DNA from: GCA-2720975 sp964469565
GTDB taxonomy: Bacteria > Planctomycetota > UBA1135 > GCA-002686595
DNA: 64,000 nt
NCBI GenBank assembly: GCA_964469565.1
Contig: CAYXZD010000016.1
Span: 34,543-98,542, forward strand
Direction: 5' to 3'
In this document: positions 28,461 through 37,999 of the stretch, piece after piece
How positions within the stretch are numbered: position 1 is the stretch's first letter
Layout: each line of letters starts with the position of its first letter
Notes under the pieces: generated by a model
What the model was told of the DNA's origin: nothing
Seen by the model: only the letters and a program-made list of their open reading frames with translations
Database searches by the model: none
Program-made: the position numbers and the translations under genes

Positions 28461-31400
28461 ATGACCACTGCAACCACCACCACACCTGCGCCCTATCAGC
28501 CCACGCACCCCGTGCGCCTCGTCACAGCGGCCTCGCTCTTTGATGGGCATGATGCTGCGATCAATGTGATGCGCCGTATTCTGCAGGCGTCAGGAGCTGA
28601 AGTGATTCACCTTGGGCACAATCGGTCCGTGGCCGAAATCGTCGAGTGTGCCATTCAGGAGGACGTCCAGGGCATTGCGATCACCTCCTATCAGGGCGGC
28701 CATGTGGAGTACTTCAAGTACATGGTGGACCTGCTCGCCGAGCGTGGGGCCAACATCAAGGTCTTTGGGGGTGGGGGAGGTACGATTCTGCCCTCGGAAA
28801 TCGAGGAACTTCAGGGGCATGGGGTGGAACGCTTGTATTCACCCGATGACGGACGAGCCATGGGTCTGCAAGGCATGATCAATGATCTGCTTGAGCGCTG
28901 TGACTTTCCGGTTTCTGGGCAGGTAGACGCCTCGGCGGCGGTGAAACGTGAGCCGGGTTCTATCGGTCGAATGGTGACCCTCGCCGAGAACCAACCCGAT
29001 CAACTCGAAGATTTGCGCGCGCTCCTGTCTAAGCAGTCAGAGGGGCAGAAGACAGCCGTCTTGGGGGTGACGGGTACGGGCGGGGCAGGAAAGTCGTCCC
29101 TCGTGGACGAACTAGTGCGTCGTTACCTGCGTGACTTTGCTGAGAAGACGGTGGCGGTCATCAGTGTTGATCCCAGTCGGCGCAAGAGTGGGGGGGCCTT
29201 GCTCGGCGATCGGATTCGCATGAATGCCATACATGACGAGCGGGTCTACATGCGTTCTCTGGCCACCCGACAATCCAATCTAGCCCTCTCTAAGCACGTG
29301 CAGGACGCGGCGGATATCTGCAAGGCTGCCGGCTATGACTTAGTGATTTTGGAGACCAGCGGGATCGGTCAATCGGACACTGAGATTGTCGAGCACTGTG
29401 ATGTGTCCCTGTATGTCATGACTGCTGAGTACGGCGCGGCTACGCAGCTTGAAAAAATTGACATGCTCGACTACGCGGACTTCATTGCCATCAACAAGTT
29501 TGACAAACGAGGGTCGCTGGATGCGCGACGTGACGTGTGCAAGCAGGTGGCTCGTAATCGGGGTGCCTTCGAATCCGATCCTGAGTCTATGCCCGTCTAC
29601 GGGACGATCGCTTCGCAGTTCAATGATGCCGGCGTCGATGAACTCTATCGCGCACTCATGGGGTCGCTCAGCGAAAAGAGTGCGGGTGATTTTGAGCTGC
29701 CGCCGAGCCGCGTTTCCGGCACTGAGGGCAAGGGCTCCATCATCCCCGCTGAACGCGTGCGGTACCTTGCTGAAATCGCTGGAAAGAGCGACGAGTACGC
29801 ACAATTCATTCAGCGCCAAGCGAGTGTCGCCCGGCGCATGTTCCAACTGGCCGGATCCATAGAGTTGCTGCGCGGTGGTACGGCCACGGTGGCCACCGGT
29901 GCGGCAGGAACTATCGATGATCGCGGGGATGATGCGCCAGAGGTCTTGGTTCTCATCAAGCACTACCGTGAGTTACGCGAGCGGCTCGATGTGGACTGCC
30001 GTAAGGCACTCGAAGCATGGCCTGCAACCCAGGCGCGCTATCAGGCCGATCGTTACGAGTATCAGGTGCGAGGCAAGACCCTCGAAAAGAACCTCACCAC
30101 GCGTTCTCTCGCAGGTCTGGCCATTCCAAAGGTCTGTCTGCCGAGTTACGAGGATTGGGGCGAGCTCTTGGCGTGGATCTTGAGTGAAAACCTCCCAGGC
30201 TATTTTCCCTTCGCCGCAGGCGTGTTTCCGCTCAAGCGTGAAGGTGAGGACCCGGCTCGTATGTTTGCAGGGGAAGGTGGTCCGGAGCGGACGAATCGCC
30301 GTTTCCACTATGTTTCACGTGGCTTGCCTGCCAAGCGTCTCTCGACGGCCTTTGATTCGGTCACGCTCTACGGTGAAGATCCCGCACCGCGCCCCGATAT
30401 CTTCGGCAAGATCGGTAATGCCGGGGTTTCCATCTGTACGGTGGACGATGCCAAGAAGCTGTACTCAGGCTTCGACCTCGCTGCGCCGACGACATCGGTT
30501 TCCATGACGATCAACGGGCCTGCGCCGATGTTGCTTGCCTTTTTCATGAACGCTGCCATTGACCAAGGCTGTGAAAAATACATTCGCAAACATGGGCTCG
30601 TGGACGAAGTCGAGGAGGCCATCACTCGCATTTACCAAGGCTATGGTGTTGAGCGCCCCTGTTATCAGGGTGAATTGCCGCAGGGTAACGACGGTCTGGG
30701 TCTGCTCTTGTTGGGGGTTTCGGGTGACGAGGTGCTCCCCGCGGAGGTGTACGCTCGAATCCGCAAGGAGACCCTTGCCGCAGTCCGAGGGACGGTACAG
30801 GCCGATATTCTCAAGGAGGATCAAGCGCAGAATACCTGCATTTTCTCCACTGAGTTTGCCCTCCGCATGATGGGGGACGTGCAGCAGTCGTTCATCGAAA
30901 ACGGTGTGCGTAATTTCTATTCCGTTTCGATCTCGGGTTATCACATTGCCGAGGCTGGGGCCAATCCAATCACGCAACTGGCCTTCACCCTGGCCAATGG
31001 CTTCACCTACGTGGAGTACTACCGTTCGCGCGGGATGGATGTGGACGCCTTTGCTCCAAACCTCTCTTTCTTCTTCTCAAACGGACTCGACCCTGAATAC
31101 TCAGTGATTGGTCGCGTGGCTCGCCGTATCTGGGCGAAGGCGATGAAGCACGTCTACGGCGCCGGCGAGCGTAGCCAGAAGCTGAAGTATCACATCCAAA
31201 CCAGCGGCCGATCGCTCCATGCGCAGGAGATCGCGTTCAACGACATTCGCACGACCCTCCAGGCTCTGTACGCCCTGTATGACAACTGCAATTCTCTGCA
31301 TACAAACGCCTACGATGAGGCCATCACAACGCCTACTGAAGAAAGTGTTCGACGCGCCATGGCGATTCAGCTCATCATCAATCGCGAGCTTGGGCAGAAT

Positions 31401-31886
31401 AAGAATGAAAACCCGCTGCAGGGTGCGTTTGTAATCGACGAACTGACGGAATTGGTTGAGCAGGCCGTGCTCGCGGAATTCCGCAGCCTCTCAGAGCGCG
31501 GCGGTGTGCTTGGGGCAATGGAGCGTATGTATCAACGGTCCAAGATTCAGGAAGAGTCCCTGCTCTACGAGACCCAAAAGCACTCAGGCGAACTACCCGT
31601 GGTGGGTGTCAATACCTTCCGCGACCCAGAGGGTTCACCCACGGTCATTCCTTCTGAAGTCATCCGCTCGACCGATGAGGAAAAGAACTACGCCGTGCGT
31701 GCGGTTGAAGCATTCCAGGCGCGCAATCGAGAGCTGGCGCCTAAGGCGTTGGAGACGATGCAACGCATTGCCCTAGAGGGTGGCAACGTTTTCGATGCCA
31801 TGCTGGAGACGGCCAAGGTGGCTAGCCTCGGCCAACTCTCCAACGCCTTGTATTCAGTGGGCGGCCAGTACCGCCGGAACATGTGA
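28461..31886 (+). CDS. icmF: Fused acyl-CoA mutase IcmF (B12, G-protein chaperone and mutase in one chain)
   Basis: 1141 residues, full length. Domain order matches IcmF: N-terminal B12-binding domain (15-150; DGHDAAINVM and GGHVEYFKYM), MeaI-like GTPase chaperone domain (about 195-415; P-loop GVTGTGGAGKSS, NKFDKRGS), linker, and a C-terminal mutase barrel (540-1141) with HIQTSGRSLHAQEIAFNDIRT and SLHTNAYDEAITTP. It interconverts isobutyryl- and butyryl-CoA, or pivalyl/isovaleryl-CoA, using adenosylcobalamin, and feeds branched-chain acyl groups into beta-oxidation. The stop overlaps the next gene by 4 bp (GTGA). Exact acyl substrate needs the active-site pair, which I did not resolve. Confidence 0.95.
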   Translation: MTTATTTTPAPYQPTHPVRLVTAASLFDGHDAAINVMRRILQASGAEVIHLGHNRSVAEIVECAIQEDVQGIAITSYQGGHVEYFKYMVDLLAERGANIKVFGGGGGTILPSEIEELQGHGVERLYSPDDGRAMGLQGMINDLLERCDFPVSGQVDASAAVKREPGSIGRMVTLAENQPDQLEDLRALLSKQSEGQKTAVLGVTGTGGAGKSSLVDELVRRYLRDFAEKTVAVISVDPSRRKSGGALLGDRIRMNAIHDERVYMRSLATRQSNLALSKHVQDAADICKAAGYDLVILETSGIGQSDTEIVEHCDVSLYVMTAEYGAATQLEKIDMLDYADFIAINKFDKRGSLDARRDVCKQVARNRGAFESDPESMPVYGTIASQFNDAGVDELYRALMGSLSEKSAGDFELPPSRVSGTEGKGSIIPAERVRYLAEIAGKSDEYAQFIQRQASVARRMFQLAGSIELLRGGTATVATGAAGTIDDRGDDAPEVLVLIKHYRELRERLDVDCRKALEAWPATQARYQADRYEYQVRGKTLEKNLTTRSLAGLAIPKVCLPSYEDWGELLAWILSENLPGYFPFAAGVFPLKREGEDPARMFAGEGGPERTNRRFHYVSRGLPAKRLSTAFDSVTLYGEDPAPRPDIFGKIGNAGVSICTVDDAKKLYSGFDLAAPTTSVSMTINGPAPMLLAFFMNAAIDQGCEKYIRKHGLVDEVEEAITRIYQGYGVERPCYQGELPQGNDGLGLLLLGVSGDEVLPAEVYARIRKETLAAVRGTVQADILKEDQAQNTCIFSTEFALRMMGDVQQSFIENGVRNFYSVSISGYHIAEAGANPITQLAFTLANGFTYVEYYRSRGMDVDAFAPNLSFFFSNGLDPEYSVIGRVARRIWAKAMKHVYGAGERSQKLKYHIQTSGRSLHAQEIAFNDIRTTLQALYALYDNCNSLHTNAYDEAITTPTEESVRRAMAIQLIINRELGQNKNENPLQGAFVIDELTELVEQAVLAEFRSLSERGGVLGAMERMYQRSKIQEESLLYETQKHSGELPVVGVNTFRDPEGSPTVIPSEVIRSTDEEKNYAVRAVEAFQARNRELAPKALETMQRIALEGGNVFDAMLETAKVASLGQLSNALYSVGGQYRRNM

Positions 31887-33217
31887 GTGAGTCCATGGAG
31901 CCGGATGCCACACATGAGCAACGTGGAGCAGATTCTGATTCACCGGCCCAGGGTGGAGCTGTTCAGAAGTCCCACGACCATTGGCGCAGCTTTGCGGGTC
32001 CAGATACCCCGTCCGAGGCCCTTTCGACTGAGGCTGAGCGCCCGATTGGCGCGCCCCTTGGTCGGCGCCATGGCCGAGGTTGGTTGCGACTGGCACAGAT
32101 CCCTCCCGCCCGGGATTCCCAAGCTCGCGTGCTCCAGGCTGGCTGTGATGGATTGGCTTTCGATGGCACAGGCTTGGGTATGCCAGCCGCGCTGGAGAGC
32201 CTCTCGGAGCTTGCGCCCACAACACCGGTTGTCTTTTATTCCAATCTAGCCGCGTCAGAACTAGGCAGGGCTATGCAGTCCCGGGGGGGCATCGTATACG
32301 GGGGTTACGATCCGCTCGGGTGTTTGGCTCGCGACGGCGTGGGCGACATAGGCCTTGACGATTCAATGGGGCAGCTTACCGAGGTCCTCCAGGTCGGTGC
32401 CCGGGACCATTCGAGCGGCCGCTCCCTGCGCATGGACAGCGGGCCGTGGCAAGAGGCTGGTGCGGATCTTGCGCTCGATCTTGCGGCAAGTGTGTCAGGG
32501 TTGTTGGAATACTTGCGAGTCGGCAAATCACAGGGCGTGCCCGTCGGCGAAGTCATGGCTCAAATGGTCATGGGCGTGAGTGTGGGCTCAAACATTCTCG
32601 ATGAAATGGCACGCTTGCGGGCATTGCGAGTCTTGTGTGAGCGCGCCCTGCGTGCAGCGGGATTGGAGGAGCCAGCACCCATTTGGATTCATGCCAGCGG
32701 CTCGATCAGTACCCATTCCCGCCTCGATCCAATGACCAATGCCCTACGCTCAAGCACCCAGACGATTGCCGCCGCACTGGGGGGAGCCGATGCAGTAAGC
32801 GTGTGTGCATTCGACGCGCTGGCACCAGAGAAGAGCGTTCTAGGGGAGCAACTCGCGGCGACAACGATGAGCATCTTGGCCTTAGAGAGTGGGCTCGGAA
32901 GGGTCGCGGATCCCGCCGGCGGCAGTTATCACATCGAACGGCGCACGGGGGAACTTGCCCGAGCTGCTTGGGGGCATGTGCAAGCGATCGAGGCACGCGG
33001 TGGTGCGGCGGCCTGCTTGCAGGATGGTTGGTGGGAGGCGACTCTGGAAGCCGTCTGGGCCGAGACTCTAGGTCGATTTGAATCTGGGAAGGCCCATGTG
33101 CTCGGTGCCAGCGTGCATCGGGGAGAAGACAAACTCTATTCCAACCCCATGCTCGAATCAGCCCACGGGTTGGGCGCGCTGCCTAGACGTCGCCCTGCAA
33201 GTGTATTTGAGCCCTAA
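31883..33217 (+). CDS. Methylmalonyl-CoA mutase small-subunit-like protein (MutA-like), no B12 domain
   Basis: 444 residues related to the acyl-CoA mutase barrel: VLQAGCDGLAFDG, LEYLRVGKSQGVPVGEVMAQ, IHASGSISTHSRLDPMTNALR, GGADAVSVCAFDALAP, VADPAGGSYHIE. It ends without a cobalamin-binding domain and lacks the HxH/DEA-like active-site pattern of catalytic subunits, as in the non-catalytic MutA subunits of heterodimeric mutases. The GTG start at 31883 overlaps the icmF stop; ATG 31895 is an alternative. The first about 60 residues are hydrophilic and probably disordered. A MutA-like partner directly coupled to icmF is unexpected, since IcmF is normally self-sufficient. Confidence 0.85.
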   Translation: MSESMEPDATHEQRGADSDSPAQGGAVQKSHDHWRSFAGPDTPSEALSTEAERPIGAPLGRRHGRGWLRLAQIPPARDSQARVLQAGCDGLAFDGTGLGMPAALESLSELAPTTPVVFYSNLAASELGRAMQSRGGIVYGGYDPLGCLARDGVGDIGLDDSMGQLTEVLQVGARDHSSGRSLRMDSGPWQEAGADLALDLAASVSGLLEYLRVGKSQGVPVGEVMAQMVMGVSVGSNILDEMARLRALRVLCERALRAAGLEEPAPIWIHASGSISTHSRLDPMTNALRSSTQTIAAALGGADAVSVCAFDALAPEKSVLGEQLAATTMSILALESGLGRVADPAGGSYHIERRTGELARAAWGHVQAIEARGGAAACLQDGWWEATLEAVWAETLGRFESGKAHVLGASVHRGEDKLYSNPMLESAHGLGALPRRRPASVFEP

Positions 33218-33288
33218 CGGGATTCGGTATCAGAGGGGTCTTCGATTCTCAGGCCCTCATCGGGGGCTGTTGCGTTACGCTGAGACTC

Positions 33289-33660
33289 ATGAAAGATCTG
33301 AGGACGTTCCGACACTTGCTGATCATGGCCATCGTGGTGTTCACCGTGCCAGGCATCGCAATGATCGTGGATGCAGAATGGATTCGAGGCGTTCAAATGC
33401 TTACTACGGTGGGCTTGTTGGGCTGCGCCTGGTCCCGCCTCCGGAGCGGGGGTGTGGGAGCACTTGGGATCGTGCAAACGCGAGCGTTTCGATTGGGGTT
33501 CGTCTTGACCGTGGTGGGAGTTGGCTTCCTACCGACCTTTGTGTCCATGTGGTCCCTAGGGTTCATACTCCTCGCGCGAGCAGTGTTTTGGGCCCCCGGG
33601 CGGGATGCAGGCGGCGTGGGCAGGCCGCCGAGCGAGGCAGGGGACTCGCCGGTTTCGTGA
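33289..33660 (+). CDS. Small integral membrane protein, unknown
   Basis: 123 residues with about three hydrophobic segments (HLLIMAIVVFTVPGIAMIV, MLTTVGLLGCAW, LGFVLTVVGVGFLPTFVSM) and a short polar tail. No family recognised. ATG 33289. It precedes the large exported protein gene by 43 bp on the same strand, so they could be transcribed together. Confidence 0.55.
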   Translation: MKDLRTFRHLLIMAIVVFTVPGIAMIVDAEWIRGVQMLTTVGLLGCAWSRLRSGGVGALGIVQTRAFRLGFVLTVVGVGFLPTFVSMWSLGFILLARAVFWAPGRDAGGVGRPPSEAGDSPVS

Positions 33661-33703
33661 TTGAGTGCCGTTCGGCATCAATGAACTCGAGCGAGGGGAA
33701 ACC

Positions 33704-36109
33704 GTGAACCAGTCGCTACGGTGGATCGTCTTCCTCACAGGCCTCATGGGGCTGGCTCCGCACGCCTCCACTCAAACCTGGGGGCCGTGGCAGTTGATCG
33801 GGCCTTTTGAGCATTCTGCAGGCCCCTCGCAACTCGAAGAAGCCCACAGTCCTGAGCGACTACTCGGCTCCATGCGGCACGGCCGGTCGGGGCCCAACTT
33901 GACGGGAAGCCACCGGGGCAGCCTTTCCAAAGCGTTGACATGGCAGAGCGTCTCTGGGCAACAAGCCGGCTTGCTGGGGGGCAAGGTTGACATTCTCAAG
34001 GAAGTGGGCGCATGGGGCGGGGCGGGTGCGGCATCTGAAGATGCGGCGGCCTACCTGTACCGCGAAGTCACAAGTAGCCGTGACCGCAGCGTAACCGTGC
34101 ATGTGGGCAGCGACGATGGCATGCGGCTGTGGCTCAATGGAGACCTGCAAGCAGAATCGGCCAAGGCGCGCGTGCTGGGCCCCCATGACGACACGCTTGA
34201 GCTCGCACTTCGAGAGGGTACGAACCACCTGCTTGTCAAGGTAGTCAATGGGAGAGGGGGATGGGCTTTCCAAATGAGCCAGCTACGCCAGGCCCCCAAT
34301 GCGCAGATCAATGGGGCGATCCAAAAGGGTATGCAGTACCTCATCAACGAGCAGTTGCTGGATGGTTCCTGGGGCGACCTGATTCACCTACGACCCGGCC
34401 CAACAGCCTTTCGGGTGTATGCATTGCTGCGCTGTGGCTTGCGGGCGGGCCACCCTGCGATCCAACGAGGCCGTGCGATGATCCTCAGCCACGACAACGA
34501 TGCAACCTATGTACTGAGCTGCAAGATTCTTGCGTTGTGCGCCATGAACCAGGAAGGAGACGACCGGCGCGTGGCCGATCTACTCAAACGCCTCACGGGG
34601 AACCAAGCCAAGAACGGCGTCTACGAGTACTCGATCGGGGGATACAACTCTCACCTAGAGGAGGACCTGTCGAACAGCCTCTTTGCCGCCCTTGCTATGC
34701 GTGCAGCGGCTTCCATTGGAGTGAGTGTGCCGCGCTCTGCGTGGGATGGACTGGCCCGCGGAGCGCTGAGTTGCCAAGAGCCTACGGATGGCAAGCCTCG
34801 GACGGGCTTGGTTGTCGAACCCCGTGGGTTTCGCTATCGCCCCGCTGAAGCTCCCACCAGTTCCATGACGGCTGCGGGCATTTCCATCCTCGAAATCTAT
34901 CTGCGGAACGTAGGCGGTCGGGGGTCCAATCGAATTGCGGGTCCCGCGAGGCAGGGGGTGCGTTCGGGCTTGGAATGGCTGCGGCGCAACTTCGATTGGG
35001 ACACAAACGCAGGACATCCCTCCGGGGCTCACCATCTCTTTAGCGTGTACGGGATGGAGCGTGTCGGAAGTCTGTTGGGGCGCACGGCTGTCGCCAACCG
35101 CGACTGGTATTGGGAAGGCTGTCAGAAACTCCTCGCATTGCAGGCTGATGAGGGCCATTGGGAGGGTGAGGGACGCGTGCAGACTTCCCTTGCCTTACTC
35201 TTCCTTGGCCGTGCCACCGCATATTCTCCAGAGGGCGAGCGGAGTGCCCAGGCCAAGGCGTGGAGCAGTACGGCGGAAGGGGCGGACTATCAACTGCGGG
35301 CCTCGGGGGATACGCCCTTGGCGATCTGGGTGGAACCCACGTATCCAGAACGGGTGGCCGACTTGGAGTGGCCCGGCCAAGCAGGCCAGGGGTTGCATGT
35401 GAGTTGCGTAGAGTACTACGCGCGCCGGGACCTCCCCAATTCGGAGGCAGTGTCGATTGGGGTTGTGCGGCATAACGCAAGCAAGCCTGCAGGGCTGACA
35501 CGCTTCCCATTGCAGCACAGGTTTGAATCGAATGGGACATGGCTGGTGAGCAGCCGGATGACTGTTTTGAAACCGCCTCCCGGCGAGGGCCTGGAGCCCG
35601 AGGAGGCGTACTTGCACTCTGGAGAGCTGAGAGTGGACCTTGTGGATGTAGTCGCTCCGATACAGCTAGAGTGCCGCCAGCAGGCGCGCGACAATCTACT
35701 GCGCAAAGACCCACCAGCCGTGACAGCCTCTTCACAGATTCAAGGTGAGGAAGCGGTCAAAGCCGTCGACGGACGCTATTCAACTCGCTGGCACTGTCAG
35801 ACCCATGATCGCACCCCTAGCATCACACTGACCTTCAAAAAAGCTGTGCGTGGCCGCCGAATCCTCCTCAGTCACGGCTGGCCCCGGTTGCGGTATCGCA
35901 ATGCGCCCAGGCCTCTGCGAGTTGAGGTACTCCTCAACGGGTCCCCCTACAAGACTATCGAAATGAACCCCGATGCCGTTAGCAAGACGGTCATTGACCT
36001 GGAGCGGACGCGCGCGATTCGTTGGCTGGAGTTGCGAATCAAAGAATCCCACTTTGCTGAGGTCGGCCAAGCTGCCCTCGGGTTTTCCGAAATCGAAATC
36101 CTGCGCTAG
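33704..36109 (+). CDS. Large exported protein: sugar-binding-like domain, alpha-toroid repeats, C-terminal discoidin domain
   Basis: 801 residues. GTG 33704 is chosen over 33665 because AGGGG lies at a good distance upstream and the signal peptide (SLRWIVFLTGLMGLAPHAST) follows directly. Residues 50-190 include VHVGSDDGMRLWLNGDLQ, a beta-sandwich common in planctomycete exported proteins. About 200-500 are squalene/prenyltransferase-type alpha repeats (MQYLINEQLLDGSWGD, YALLRCGLRAGHPAIQ). The C-terminus (670-800) is an F5/8-type C domain (AVTASSQIQGEEAVKAVDG, STRWHCQ). It probably acts outside the cell, binding glycans. No catalytic motif is evident. Confidence 0.82.
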   Translation: MNQSLRWIVFLTGLMGLAPHASTQTWGPWQLIGPFEHSAGPSQLEEAHSPERLLGSMRHGRSGPNLTGSHRGSLSKALTWQSVSGQQAGLLGGKVDILKEVGAWGGAGAASEDAAAYLYREVTSSRDRSVTVHVGSDDGMRLWLNGDLQAESAKARVLGPHDDTLELALREGTNHLLVKVVNGRGGWAFQMSQLRQAPNAQINGAIQKGMQYLINEQLLDGSWGDLIHLRPGPTAFRVYALLRCGLRAGHPAIQRGRAMILSHDNDATYVLSCKILALCAMNQEGDDRRVADLLKRLTGNQAKNGVYEYSIGGYNSHLEEDLSNSLFAALAMRAAASIGVSVPRSAWDGLARGALSCQEPTDGKPRTGLVVEPRGFRYRPAEAPTSSMTAAGISILEIYLRNVGGRGSNRIAGPARQGVRSGLEWLRRNFDWDTNAGHPSGAHHLFSVYGMERVGSLLGRTAVANRDWYWEGCQKLLALQADEGHWEGEGRVQTSLALLFLGRATAYSPEGERSAQAKAWSSTAEGADYQLRASGDTPLAIWVEPTYPERVADLEWPGQAGQGLHVSCVEYYARRDLPNSEAVSIGVVRHNASKPAGLTRFPLQHRFESNGTWLVSSRMTVLKPPPGEGLEPEEAYLHSGELRVDLVDVVAPIQLECRQQARDNLLRKDPPAVTASSQIQGEEAVKAVDGRYSTRWHCQTHDRTPSITLTFKKAVRGRRILLSHGWPRLRYRNAPRPLRVEVLLNGSPYKTIEMNPDAVSKTVIDLERTRAIRWLELRIKESHFAEVGQAALGFSEIEILR

Positions 36110-36142
36110 TCGTTGATGAGGCTTGTGTCCGCATGCCGTGCA

Positions 36143-37999
36143 TCATCGTCGCTTCGACTCAGTTGACGGGTTCGCTTTGCTTTCGCGGGGCTCTAGGATG
36201 GCGATCCCAAACTGCGAGCTGGTGAGTGGTACGGCCCCGTAGTTGGCGCGAACCGAATAATGTTCACGAATCCAACCCATGAGCTTCTGGCCGTAGTGTT
36301 GGCCGAAGCGAGGCAGACCGTATTCGCTGGTGTCCTTGTGCACAATGGCGACCACTCTGGGCGGGGAAGCTTGCCAAGATTGGAGGATCGGCTCCTCGCC
36401 GAATATGAGAAGTTCCGGCGGCATATAGTTGATGTGAGCCGAGGGCGCGGATCGACGGAGTAGGTAATTGAGCATGACACCTTCTGGCAGCACGAGCAGG
36501 TCGTCATCGGGGCCTAGGCGTTGATTCAGATCAGCGATGGCGGCGGCCATTTGTTCCCCTCGCCAGCGCACCTTCATGGCGTCTCCGTCTTGCCCGATTC
36601 GATACTCGGCATAGTCGGGCCACCCCCTCGGCGTGCCGTGATACCAGGCATGGGAGTGATTGAGGTAAAGGGCGCAAATCAAGGCGATCGACCCGATGGA
36701 GGCGAAACTCAAAAACTCTCCGTTTGCACGGCGCGCATTGAACCAGCCGGGCAGCACCCCGACGGCCCAGGCGATGCATAGGGCACTCGCGGGAAGGGCC
36801 AGCACGAAGCCGTAGTGCATGAGTTGGGGCCGCAGGATCATCTTGCCGAGGGCGACCAGGCTGAAAACGGCAAACGCTAGGGCATCTGATCTTGTCCGGT
36901 TCAGGTGCTGGGTCAACACTCCGTTGATGGATGGCAGTGCGAGCACAAGGATGATGACTAGGGCGAGGCCAGGTAGGGGTGTTCCAACGTGCTGCCAGCG
37001 GTTGTCTGTCATGAGTGCCGCAGTCCCGGCCGCACTGACCAGGGTGGCGAAAGCACGATGGGGAGCGCGGAAAGGGGTTCTCACGTGCCGGCTTGTGAGA
37101 CCCACAAATGCGTACAACAGGATGACGCCCAGGGTCCAGCCTGCGATTCGCATCAGGCCCCCTGTGATGTCCTGGGAACCGAGAATCGCAGAGTAGAACG
37201 GGAGTGAGTGTAGGGCTTGATTGTCGATGTGCAGCCATGCGCCCATGAGTGCGTGCAGTGCTAACGCCTTTCCAAGAGCAAGGCTAAGAGTGAGCAGGCA
37301 GAGCACAAGGGAAGTGACGAAACCTGCTGTAAACCACCCGAATTGGCGTGCGTTCCTACAGAAGGTGAGCTTGACTGTGCACGCTGTAATTGCGGCGACC
37401 GCAATCTCTGCTTTCGTCAGGCAAGTGAGGCCCAGACAAACACCAGCGATGAGGGCCCAAAACTTCTGAACCCCTAGGGCACCTCGGGGTCCCGACCGTG
37501 CCAATGCAGAGAGGGCAGCAAATCCGAGGAGCAGGCCGTGTGTGAGTTCGTGGGAGTAGGGCGTGACAAAGTTGTAGTTGCCGATGGGGGCGTGGCGGCC
37601 GAAGGCAAACAGGCACAGGGTCGCTGCGACGGATGTGGCGGCGGCGCGGCACCCCGCCCAAGGAATGACCAGGCTGTGCAGGAGTTTGAGGGTGATCACA
37701 AGCAGGGCTAGGTTGACCCCAACGAGTGTGCCTAGGGAATCCCCGGCGATTCGAAACCACAGAGCGTTCCAATAGGCGGAGAGGGGACCATTGAACCAGG
37801 CAATATCGCTGTACAGTCGGTCACCTTGGTTGAGTCGCCAGGGGGCGTAGAGCTCGCGGCCAAAGTCCACTTGGATATCCGGCCAGCGGCGCCAGCTCCA
37901 TGCAGCCAGCGCAATGAACAGCGCCACTAGGGCGATGTGGACGTGTCGATAGGATTCCCGTCTCTTCGACGGATCGGCGGTTACTGCGCGCGCATCCAT
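36143..37999 (-). CDS. Polytopic membrane protein, GT39-like glycosyltransferase
   Basis: 618 residues with about eleven hydrophobic helices. The first periplasmic loop has DFGRELYAPWRLNQGDRLYSD and WFNGPLSAYWNALW, the layout of dolichyl-phosphate-mannose/ArnT-like transferases with acidic catalytic residues after helix 1. The C-terminal soluble part contains DDDLLVLPEGVMLNYLLRR. The acceptor is unknown. Its start lies inside the 3' end of the upstream DUF885-like gene (19-bp overlap), so the two are probably in one operon. Confidence 0.75.
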   Translation of the reverse strand: MDARAVTADPSKRRESYRHVHIALVALFIALAAWSWRRWPDIQVDFGRELYAPWRLNQGDRLYSDIAWFNGPLSAYWNALWFRIAGDSLGTLVGVNLALLVITLKLLHSLVIPWAGCRAAATSVAATLCLFAFGRHAPIGNYNFVTPYSHELTHGLLLGFAALSALARSGPRGALGVQKFWALIAGVCLGLTCLTKAEIAVAAITACTVKLTFCRNARQFGWFTAGFVTSLVLCLLTLSLALGKALALHALMGAWLHIDNQALHSLPFYSAILGSQDITGGLMRIAGWTLGVILLYAFVGLTSRHVRTPFRAPHRAFATLVSAAGTAALMTDNRWQHVGTPLPGLALVIILVLALPSINGVLTQHLNRTRSDALAFAVFSLVALGKMILRPQLMHYGFVLALPASALCIAWAVGVLPGWFNARRANGEFLSFASIGSIALICALYLNHSHAWYHGTPRGWPDYAEYRIGQDGDAMKVRWRGEQMAAAIADLNQRLGPDDDLLVLPEGVMLNYLLRRSAPSAHINYMPPELLIFGEEPILQSWQASPPRVVAIVHKDTSEYGLPRFGQHYGQKLMGWIREHYSVRANYGAVPLTSSQFGIAILEPRESKANPSTESKRR

